Shown piece after piece: positions 1-5,516 of a stretch of DNA of 6,849 nucleotides. A program made the position numbers and the translations under genes. The first letter of the stretch is position 1. Each line of letters opens with the position of its first letter. Under the pieces are notes generated by a model. It searched no databases and was not told where the DNA came from. It saw only the letters and a program-made list of their open reading frames with translations. Origin of the DNA: JACRBK01 sp964427955 (GTDB lineage Bacteria > Chloroflexota > Anaerolineae > Aggregatilineales > Aggregatilineaceae); NCBI GenBank assembly GCA_964427955.1, contig CAYRWY010000327.1:1-6849 (forward strand), written 5' to 3'.

Positions 1-1953
1 ATCGGCGGCTACGCGATGGGATCGCTTTCCGGGGCGCGCACCCGCCGTTACCACAGCCTGTTGACAGCCTCCCTCCAACCTCCGACGCGGCGGACCCTGA
101 TGATCGCCAACCTGGACGCCTGGGTGGACATCGACGGGCGGCGTTCTCCGCTGGTCACGCACGAATGGGCCGCCGGGGTGGTGCTGCCCGACGGCTACCG
201 CCACCTGGAAAGCTTCCACCTGGAAGGCACGATCCCGGTGCTGGTGTGGGGCCTGGGCGATCTGCGCCTGGTGCAGCGCATCTGGATGGAGCACGGCAAA
301 AATACCACCTACGTGACCTATACCTACACGCGCGGCACCTCGAACGTGCGGCTGGTGATCAAGCCGCTGTGCACCTATCGCGACCATCACAAGCTGACCA
401 AAGGCGGCTACGTCGTCGAGATCGACCCCGAAGAATCACCGTGGCCGAATGGGGCCGCGGTCCAGGTCACGCCGCGCCCCATCGAACGCCAGAGCGTCCC
501 GCTGCGCCCGTACCGCATCCTGGCGAACCTGGGATCGATCACGCCGGGGCCGGAATGGTGGTGGTCCTTTCACCTGCCCGAAGAAAAACGCCGCGGCCTG
601 GACAACCAGGAAGACCTCTTCGCCGCCGCGACGATCACCGCCGATCTGCACCTGGGAAACACGCTGGCCCTGGTCTTCACCGCCGAAAAGGACGAGCCGC
701 AGCCCTGGTATACCGCGCTGCAAGCCGAGCAGGAACGCCAGCGCGACCTGCTGGCCCGCGCCCAGGCGACGGAGGCCCCACGCTGGGTTCAACAGCTCGT
801 GCTGGCGGCGGATCAGTTCGTCGTCACGTGCGAGATCGGCGGGCAGACCGGCCAAAGCATCCTGGCGGGCTATCCCTGGTTCAGCGATTGGGGGCGCGAC
901 ACCATGATCGCGCTGCCCGGCCTGACCCTGGCAACCGGGCGTCCCGAAGACAGCGCCGCCATCCTGCGCACCTACGCCCAATTCGTCGATCAGGGGATGC
1001 TGCCCAACCGCTTCCCGGATGCCGGGGAAGCGCCCGAATACAACACCGTGGACGCCACGCTGTGGTATTTCCACGCGATCTATGCCTGGTACAAACACGG
1101 CGGCTGCGACCGGGCCGTGCTCGAAGAGCTGTACAACGTGCTGGTGGACATCTTGAACTGGCACATCAAGGGCACGCGCTACCACATCCACCAGGACCCC
1201 GCCGACGGCCTGCTCTACGCGGGGGAACCCGGCGTGCAGTTGACCTGGATGGATGTCAAGATTGACGATTGGGTCGTCACGCCGCGCACCGGCAAGCCGG
1301 TCGAGATCAACGCGCTGTGGTACAACGCGCTGCGCATCACCGCCGAACTGGCGACCGCCCTGGACCGCAGCGGCGACGCCGTCCGCTACCAGCAGATGGC
1401 CGACAAAGCCTACGACAGCTTCAACGCCAGTTTTTGGTACAACGGCGGTTATCTCTATGACGTCATCGACGGTCCCGAAGGCGACGATCCCACCCTGCGG
1501 CCCAACCAACTGCTGGCGGTCTCGCTGCCGTTTCCGCTGTTGGAAGGCGAAAAAGCGCGCGCCGTAGTGGACATCTGCGCGCGCGAGCTGGTGATCTCGC
1601 ACGGGCTGCGCAGCCTGGCCCCGGACGAGACGGATTACGTCGGCACCTACGGCGGCGACCCGGTCCAGCGCGACAGCGCCTACCACCAGGGCACGGCCTG
1701 GGCGTGGCTGATCGGGCCGTTCGTCAGCGCCCATTACCGGGTGTACGGCAACGCGCAGACGGCGCTCAGCTACCTGGAAGCCTTGACCGATCACCTGAGC
1801 GACAGTGGGTTGGGGAGCATCAGCGAGATTTTCGACGGCGATCCGCCGCACGCCCCGCGCGGCTGCATCGCCCAGGGCTGGAGCGTGGCCGAAGTGCTGC
1901 GCGTCTACCGCGAGCTTGAACCGGCGCTCAAAGCGGCGAAAGCCGAAGGATAG
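1..1953 (+). CDS. Glycogen debranching enzyme (amylo-alpha-1,6-glucosidase, GH133-like), 5' truncated by the window edge
   Basis: The reading frame is open from base 1 and ends at TAG 1951-1953, so about 650 residues are visible. Residues below count from base 1. The ATG at 16 is probably internal: the bases before it encode IGGYA, which joins to MGSLSGARTRRYHSLL, and this matches the conserved G-GGYA-G-SGA-TRRYH start of the debranching-enzyme N-terminal domain. Perhaps only 10-20 residues are missing. The N-terminal beta domain covers roughly residues 1-215 and the (alpha/alpha)6 catalytic domain roughly 265-640. Catalytic-domain motifs are GYPWFSDWGRD (290-300), NTVDATLWY (348-356), TWMDVK (415-420), YHQGTAWAW (nt 1681-1707) and SEIFDGD (608-614). 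D351, D418 and E609 are acidic residues in these motifs and are candidate active-site residues by position only. The family cleaves alpha-1,6 branch points left in glycogen during breakdown, in the cytoplasm. No signal peptide can be judged because the start is missing. Family assignment is firm; exact substrate range is inferred. Confidence 0.93.
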   Translation: MGGYAMGSLSGARTRRYHSLLTASLQPPTRRTLMIANLDAWVDIDGRRSPLVTHEWAAGVVLPDGYRHLESFHLEGTIPVLVWGLGDLRLVQRIWMEHGKNTTYVTYTYTRGTSNVRLVIKPLCTYRDHHKLTKGGYVVEIDPEESPWPNGAAVQVTPRPIERQSVPLRPYRILANLGSITPGPEWWWSFHLPEEKRRGLDNQEDLFAAATITADLHLGNTLALVFTAEKDEPQPWYTALQAEQERQRDLLARAQATEAPRWVQQLVLAADQFVVTCEIGGQTGQSILAGYPWFSDWGRDTMIALPGLTLATGRPEDSAAILRTYAQFVDQGMLPNRFPDAGEAPEYNTVDATLWYFHAIYAWYKHGGCDRAVLEELYNVLVDILNWHIKGTRYHIHQDPADGLLYAGEPGVQLTWMDVKIDDWVVTPRTGKPVEINALWYNALRITAELATALDRSGDAVRYQQMADKAYDSFNASFWYNGGYLYDVIDGPEGDDPTLRPNQLLAVSLPFPLLEGEKARAVVDICARELVISHGLRSLAPDETDYVGTYGGDPVQRDSAYHQGTAWAWLIGPFVSAHYRVYGNAQTALSYLEALTDHLSDSGLGSISEIFDGDPPHAPRGCIAQGWSVAEVLRVYRELEPALKAAKAEG

Positions 1954-1968
1954 GAGTAATTCACGACG

Positions 1969-2565
1969 GTGAGCGAACCAACGCCAGTTATTTCCTACAG
2001 CCGTTCCTACAAGATCGCCCTGACCATCGCCATCGGTCTGTTTCTCGTCCTGCTCACCGGGTCGATCCTGATCCTGATCCTGGTGAACTCCCGCGAGGAG
2101 AATCGCCAGTCCGAATTCGCGATCACGCTGACCGCCGTGATCCACGAGGTGCAAAGCACGCAGACCGCCGCGGCCTACACGCCGACCCCGGCCCCGCCGC
2201 TCACGCCGGGCGTGTACCCGTTCACGCTGGACGGAAATCCGGTCTATCTGGAAGGTCCGGATTGCAGCGGGCAGGTGGTCAGCGGAGACGTTCTGGATCT
2301 GAACGGCGCCCCCACCGATTCTTTCCAGGTCTCGATGTGGGGCGACTTCCTCGCGCGGCAGATCATCCTGACGGGCGAAATCGAGCGGCACGCCGACGGG
2401 CATTGGAGCCTCGCCCTGGACCGGATGGTCAACCGCCGCCTGTGGGTGCAGGTCACCGCCGGAGATCGCTACCTGTCGGCCCCGGTCGAGGTCGTGCTGG
2501 ACGCGGCAGGCTGTGATCGGAACCGGGTCGAGATCATCTTCCGGCAGACCGGCGCGTTGGAGTGA
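1969..2565 (+). CDS. Membrane-anchored protein of unknown function with a beta-rich outer domain
   Basis: I do not recognise a named function. The 198-residue product starts at GTG 1969; a GGAG at 1953-1956 overlaps the stop of the debranching gene, 12 nt ahead, and there is no better in-frame start. Residues 16-39 form one strongly hydrophobic helix after a short N-terminus carrying R12 and K15, followed by acidic and polar residues. Residues 62-81 are a Thr/Ala/Pro linker (TPTPAPPLTPG), and residues 82-198 form a beta-rich domain with a GDVLDLNGAP turn, W146 and W159, and two cysteines only (C99, C182) that could form a disulfide outside the cell. From memory, an extracellular domain reading roughly 'C..V.G.V.DLNG.P' and ending 'C..N...I.F' recurs in Chloroflexota proteins and resembles carboxypeptidase-regulatory-like beta sandwiches; I could not search this. 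The 15-bp gap suggests co-transcription with the debranching gene. The gene itself is convincing; its role is unknown. Confidence 0.82.
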   Translation: MSEPTPVISYSRSYKIALTIAIGLFLVLLTGSILILILVNSREENRQSEFAITLTAVIHEVQSTQTAAAYTPTPAPPLTPGVYPFTLDGNPVYLEGPDCSGQVVSGDVLDLNGAPTDSFQVSMWGDFLARQIILTGEIERHADGHWSLALDRMVNRRLWVQVTAGDRYLSAPVEVVLDAAGCDRNRVEIIFRQTGALE

Positions 2566-2571
2566 CGACCC

Positions 2572-3009
2572 TCACTTGCGCACGGTCAGCCACACGCCGA
2601 TGAACATCACGGACAGGCCGAGCAAGCGGGAGGCCGTCAGGGGCCGGATGTCCAGGCCCAGCAGCCCGAAGTGGTCCAGGATCGCGCTGACGAGCAGTTG
2701 ACCGGCTACCAGCACCACGATAGCCGGTGCCGCGCCGATGCGGGGGATCATGAGGCTGATGGCGGCGATCACGATCAGGCCAAAGGCCCCGGCCCCCAGC
2801 GTATAGCGGGGGGTATCGCGCCAGTGGCCCAGATTACCACCCCCCTCGGCCAGCAGCAGCGCCAGCGCCACGATGGCCCCCCCGATGTGGATGATAAAGA
2901 TGCTTTCCAACGTGCCGACGCGTTGGCTGATCATGCTGGACATCGGCCCTTGCAGACCGACGGCCACGCCTCCCAGCAGTCCGATCAAAATGATGACGAT
3001 GATGGGCAT
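2572..3009 (-). CDS. DMT-superfamily small transporter, YdcZ/DUF606 family
   Basis: This gene encodes 145 residues from the ATG whose complement is at 3007-3009. That start has a strong GGGAGAAGG (3017-3025, - strand) 7 nt ahead, so I prefer it to the in-frame TTG at 3027, which lies within that ribosome-binding site. The protein is almost wholly membrane: helices at about residues 2-20, 36-53, 70-87, 93-111 and 128-143. Family marks are GLQGPMSS (18-25) in the first helix region and GQLLVSAILDHFGLLG (103-118), a pattern I recognise from YdcZ/DUF606 proteins. The length, about 140-150 residues with five helices, is normal for this half-size branch of the drug/metabolite transporters, which likely dimerise. 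The substrate is unknown. It faces the gene at 1969-2565 with 6 bp between stops, and it is divergent from the ABC operon. No second YdcZ copy lies beside it in the window, although such genes can occur in pairs. Confidence 0.88.
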   Translation of the reverse strand: MPIIVIILIGLLGGVAVGLQGPMSSMISQRVGTLESIFIIHIGGAIVALALLLAEGGGNLGHWRDTPRYTLGAGAFGLIVIAAISLMIPRIGAAPAIVVLVAGQLLVSAILDHFGLLGLDIRPLTASRLLGLSVMFIGVWLTVRK

Positions 3010-3016
3010 ATAGTTG

Positions 3017-3025
3017 CCTTCTCCC
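3017..3025 (-). promoter_or_regulatory. Ribosome-binding site that sets the start of the YdcZ-type gene
   Basis: On the - strand the sequence reads GGGAGAAGG and is followed after 7 nt by ATG (complement of 3007-3009). This is close to an ideal Shine-Dalgarno arrangement. It argues against the longer TTG start at 3027, whose codons would include this site. Confidence 0.75.
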
Positions 3026-3072
3026 AAAGGGGCGCTGCGCGCCTGGCGCTAAACATCTCGCGCGCTGCCACG

Positions 3073-3100
3073 ACTGTAGCGCACCCGCACGGCAAAACAA
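3073..3100 (-). promoter_or_regulatory. Possible weak sigma-70-like promoter for the YdcZ-type gene
   Basis: On the - strand, TTGTTT (3095-3100) is followed by 16 bp and then TACAGT (3073-3078). The -35 box matches 3 of 6 consensus bases and the -10 box 4 of 6. Transcription would begin near 3066, giving a leader of about 57 nt before the ATG at 3009. The match is modest and the position is the main support, so this is a guess at the only plausible site I found. Confidence 0.3.
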
Positions 3101-3114
3101 AAAAGAGGGGAATT

Positions 3115-3165
3115 CTGACATCTGGCTGAAATTCACCTGACATCGCCCTGAGTGAGCCTTGTCAG
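3115..3165. repeat. Three CTGACA motif copies, two direct and one inverted
   Basis: CTGACATC occurs at 3115-3122 and again at 3137-3144, a 22-bp step, about two turns of the DNA helix. The reverse complement TGTCAG lies at 3160-3165, with centres about 23 bp further on, and overlaps the -35 box. Extending one base, CCTGACA (3136-3142) and TGTCAGG (3160-3166) form a 7-bp inverted repeat with a 17-bp spacer. This regular spacing upstream of a promoter is what a transcription-factor binding array looks like, but no regulator gene is present in the window to pair with it. Confidence 0.5.
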
Positions 3166-3170
3166 GGCGA
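3143..3170. promoter_or_regulatory. 9-bp perfect inverted repeat overlapping the -35 box, candidate operator
   Basis: TCGCCCTGA (3143-3151) and TCAGGGCGA (3162-3170) are exact reverse complements separated by 10 bp. The right arm shares four bases with the -35 box TTGTCA (3159-3164). The repeat lies upstream of the predicted transcription start near 3193, so for the ABC operon it would act as DNA rather than as an RNA hairpin. There is no T-tract after it, so it is not an intrinsic terminator on the + strand. A protein bound here would compete with or contact RNA polymerase. Confidence 0.5.
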
Positions 3171-3186
3171 GCAAGTAGGTTACAAT
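3159..3186 (+). promoter_or_regulatory. Sigma-70-like promoter of the ABC exporter operon
   Basis: TTGTCA (3159-3164) and TACAAT (3181-3186) each match 5 of 6 bases of the housekeeping consensus, with a 16-bp spacer. The predicted start of transcription is near 3193, leaving a leader of about 57 nt before the ATG at 3250. It is the best promoter match I found in the divergent region and points at the three-gene operon. Confidence 0.65.
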
Positions 3187-3234
3187 TCGCCTCTGCTGCG
3201 CGTATCACCTATAGGGACAGCGTGCGCCCTCAGC

Positions 3235-3241
3235 AAAGGAG
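3235..3241 (+). promoter_or_regulatory. Strong ribosome-binding site of the ABC ATPase gene
   Basis: AAAGGAG ends 8 nt before ATG 3250, an almost ideal Shine-Dalgarno match and spacing. It fixes the start of the ATPase and makes an earlier start unlikely. Confidence 0.75.
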
Positions 3242-3249
3242 TCTGTTAC

Positions 3250-4179
3250 ATGAGCGCCTCACTGGCAATTTCGGTCCGCAACGTCACCAAGCATTATGGC
3301 GACTTCACCGCCGTTTCCGACCTCACGTTCGAGGTCCGGTGCGGGGAACTGTTCGCCATGCTGGGTCCGAACGGCGCGGGCAAAACCACCACCATCCGCA
3401 TGATTCTCGACATCCTCAAGCCCGACACCGGGGGGATCGAAGTCCTGGGGGGACCGATCTCCGACCGGACCAAAGACCGCATCGGCTACATGCCGGAAGA
3501 ACGCGGGCTGTATCGCAACGTCCCCGTGATCGAAGTGCTGACCTACCTGGGCCAGCTCAAAGGCATGAAGCGGGGCGACGCTGTGACGCGCGCGACGGAA
3601 CTGCTGCACCAGTTCGACCTGGGCGACAACGTCAAGAGCAAGGTCAGCGAGCTGAGTAAAGGGATGCAGCAAAAAGTCCAGGTCATCGGCACGATCCTGC
3701 ACCACCCCGACCTGGTCATCATCGACGAGCCGTTCTCCGGCCTGGACCCGGTCAACACCGAGTTGATCAAAGACGTGCTGTACCAGATGAACAAGCAGGG
3801 CGTCACGATCATCATGTCCACGCACCAGATGCCGCAGATCGAAGAGATGGCCGACCGGATGCTGATGATCGATCACGGGCGCGGCGTGCTGTACGGGGAC
3901 GTGGAAGAAGTGCGGCAGCGTTTCGCCAAAAACGCCGTGATCATCGAAGGCGAAGGCGATTGGGCCGCGCTGGACGGCGTGAAGCAGGTCGAGTCCGTGG
4001 AAAACGGACGGCAGGTGACGCTCTACCTGCAAGATGGCGTCACGCCCGATCACATCATGGAGCGCATGGCCGTCAGCACCGCCTACCACGTCCGCCGCTT
4101 CGAACTGGCCGTGCCGAGCCTGAATGAGATCTTCATCCAGGTGGCGGGCAGTGGCCGCAACGGCAACCACGGGGGGTAA
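3250..4179 (+). CDS. ABC transporter ATP-binding protein, NatA/YhaQ-like (ABC-2 exporter)
   Basis: The 309-residue product is the cytoplasmic ATPase that drives the exporter formed with the next two genes. The nucleotide-binding domain spans about residues 5-225: Walker A GPNGAGKTT (39-47, K45), a Q-loop region reading YMPEERGLY (80-88), the signature LSKGMQQK (135-142), Walker B LVIIDEP (155-161, catalytic E160), D-loop SGLDP (163-167) and the switch histidine H192 in STHQM. The glutamine usual in the Q-loop is replaced by glutamate (E83/E84) and the signature is LSKGM rather than LSGGQ. Both are, to my knowledge, normal in the YhaQ-like branch. Residues ~230-300 resemble the C-terminal DUF4162 extension common to these ATPases. 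Its stop lies 2 bp before the start of permease 1, so translation is probably coupled. Related systems have been linked to sodium or drug/peptide export; the substrate here is unknown. Confidence 0.95.
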   Translation: MSASLAISVRNVTKHYGDFTAVSDLTFEVRCGELFAMLGPNGAGKTTTIRMILDILKPDTGGIEVLGGPISDRTKDRIGYMPEERGLYRNVPVIEVLTYLGQLKGMKRGDAVTRATELLHQFDLGDNVKSKVSELSKGMQQKVQVIGTILHHPDLVIIDEPFSGLDPVNTELIKDVLYQMNKQGVTIIMSTHQMPQIEEMADRMLMIDHGRGVLYGDVEEVRQRFAKNAVIIEGEGDWAALDGVKQVESVENGRQVTLYLQDGVTPDHIMERMAVSTAYHVRRFELAVPSLNEIFIQVAGSGRNGNHGG

Positions 4180-4181
4180 CC

Positions 4182-5516
4182 ATGTCCTGGCATAAAATCC
4201 AGCTCGTGCTGCGGCGCGAGTATCTGATCAACTTCAAGCGCCCCAGCTTCCTGTTCACGGCGTTCGGCGTCCCGCTGCTGTCGCTGGGGGCGATGTTCTT
4301 CATCGTCCGCTTTTCGGTGGGCCGCGAGCAGAATCTCGACCACTGGCAGCAGGTGCGCTACATCGACCGGGCGGGCGTGATCGACCCGGCGGGACCGAAT
4401 CCTGACGACTATCTGCCGGTCACGGCGAAGATCGACATCCCGGCCACCGGCCCGGACGAGAACTACTTCACCACGGTGACGACCGCCGCCCAGCAGCAAC
4501 TGCTGGACAAAGAGATCGACGCCTACTTCATCGTCAAGGGCAGCTACGTGCTCGACGGCCAGGTGGACCTGTACGCCCGCCAGCGCATCCCGCAGGCGCT
4601 CAAAGACAACATCACCACCTTCCTGCGCGTGCAGATCGCCGCCAAAGCGCCGGACACCCTGCCGGTTCCGGCCACGCGGCTCGAAGAGACGAATTATATG
4701 GTGCACGACCTGGACAGCGACAAGGAGTTGAGCGAAGCGGCCCTGGCCGGGCGGCTGATGCTGCCGTTCATCTTCGTGATGCTGTACTTCATGGCGACCA
4801 ACACCACGGCGCAGTTCTTGATGAGCGGCGTGGTCGAGGAGAAGGAAAATCGCCTGATGGAAATCCTGGCGACCAGCCTGCGGCCCATCGAACTGCTGTG
4901 GGGCAAGCTGCTGGGACTGGGCGCGCTGGCCCTCACCCAGGTGGTAGTCTGGGCGGCGGCGTCCCTGGTGATCGCCGGATTCAATAAGGATGCGCAGAAC
5001 TTCATCAGCGGCGCGGAATTCCAGATCGGCGACATTCTGCTGATCCTGCTGCTGTTCGTGATCAACTTCCTGCTGTTCGCGGCGACGATGTTGGGCGTGG
5101 GCGCGGCGGTCACGGCGGAGGCCGAAAGCCGCCAGTTCGCGGGCATCTTCTCGATGGTGGGCGTGCTGCCGCTGATGCTGCTGGTCACGTTCTTCACCGA
5201 CCCCAACGGGACGATCCCCATGATCCTGACCTTCTTCCCGCTGACCGGAGCGACCGCCCTGATCCTGCGGCTGGGCCTGGCGTCGCTGCCGCTGTGGCAG
5301 ATCGCGCTCAGCGTGGCGATTCAGGTCGTGTCGGTGATCGGCGTGATGTGGCTGGCGGCGAAAGTGTTCCGGCTGGGCATGTTGATGTACGGCAAGATGC
5401 TGACGCCGCGCACGCTGTGGCAGGCGCTGCGTGAGGGGAAAACCACGCTGACCACAGCTTCAACGGACTATACGGCTAAAGAGACCCGCCGCAAGAGAGG
5501 GTGGTTTGGACGATGA
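4182..5516 (+). CDS. ABC-2 type permease 1, NatB-like
   Basis: This is a 444-residue membrane subunit of the exporter. A first helix at about residues 22-43 follows the basic stretch RREYLINFKR. A hydrophilic outer domain of about 145 residues (44-188) comes next, then further membrane segments near 190-215, 239-265, 284-309, 321-338, 346-365 and 372-396, some of which may be re-entrant rather than spanning. The cytoplasmic loop EEKENRLMEILATSLRP (219-235) is the hallmark of NatB/ABC2_membrane_3 permeases and is the likely contact with the ATPase. The C-terminal tail is basic (KETRRKRGWFGR). The protein has no cysteine. The ATG at 4182 follows a GGGGGG at 4171-4176 with 5 nt between. Its TGA (5514-5516) overlaps the start of permease 2. 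It probably pairs with permease 2 as a heterodimer; a homodimer cannot be excluded. Confidence 0.93.
   Translation: MSWHKIQLVLRREYLINFKRPSFLFTAFGVPLLSLGAMFFIVRFSVGREQNLDHWQQVRYIDRAGVIDPAGPNPDDYLPVTAKIDIPATGPDENYFTTVTTAAQQQLLDKEIDAYFIVKGSYVLDGQVDLYARQRIPQALKDNITTFLRVQIAAKAPDTLPVPATRLEETNYMVHDLDSDKELSEAALAGRLMLPFIFVMLYFMATNTTAQFLMSGVVEEKENRLMEILATSLRPIELLWGKLLGLGALALTQVVVWAAASLVIAGFNKDAQNFISGAEFQIGDILLILLLFVINFLLFAATMLGVGAAVTAEAESRQFAGIFSMVGVLPLMLLVTFFTDPNGTIPMILTFFPLTGATALILRLGLASLPLWQIALSVAIQVVSVIGVMWLAAKVFRLGMLMYGKMLTPRTLWQALREGKTTLTTASTDYTAKETRRKRGWFGR

Larger units (their letters stand above)
3010..3249. other. Divergent intergenic region between the YdcZ-type gene and the ABC operon
   Basis: These 240 bp contain no convincing gene on either strand. 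From left to right they hold the ribosome-binding site of the leftward gene, a possible weak leftward promoter (TTGTTT and TACAGT on the - strand), an A-rich tract at 3094-3106, three CTGACA copies, a 9-bp inverted repeat, the rightward promoter, and the ribosome-binding site of the ABC ATPase. The stretch around 3091-3140 is visibly richer in A and T than the flanking genes. I see no intrinsic terminator, riboswitch or small RNA that I can support. Confidence 0.7.

Noticed and set aside
2064..2082. Three tandem GATCCT units
   Set aside because: They encode the ILILIL core of the membrane helix in the gene at 1969-2565, so biased codons for Ile and Leu explain them.
436..2403. A 655-codon open frame on the - strand across the debranching gene and the following gene
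   Set aside because: It lies opposite two well-supported genes, has the H/R/Q/V/D/G-rich make-up typical of antisense frames in GC-rich DNA, and shows no recognisable domain.
2530..2600. A bidirectional terminator between the convergent genes
   Set aside because: Only short stems (a 5-bp AGTGA/TCACT and a CCGG repeat) are present, and there is no T-tract on either strand.
3143..3170. The 9-bp inverted repeat as an intrinsic terminator
   Set aside because: No T-tract follows on the + strand and no gene ends just before it. It overlaps the -35 box, which fits an operator better.
3206..3218. Resemblance of CACCTATAGGGAC to the end of a T7-type phage promoter
   Set aside because: Only the short CTATAGGG core matches, the upstream half is absent, and there is no other phage sequence around it.
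3259..4170. A 303-codon open frame on the - strand opposite the ABC ATPase
   Set aside because: The + strand carries every ABC motif in order; the antisense product is a histidine- and aspartate-rich composition artefact.
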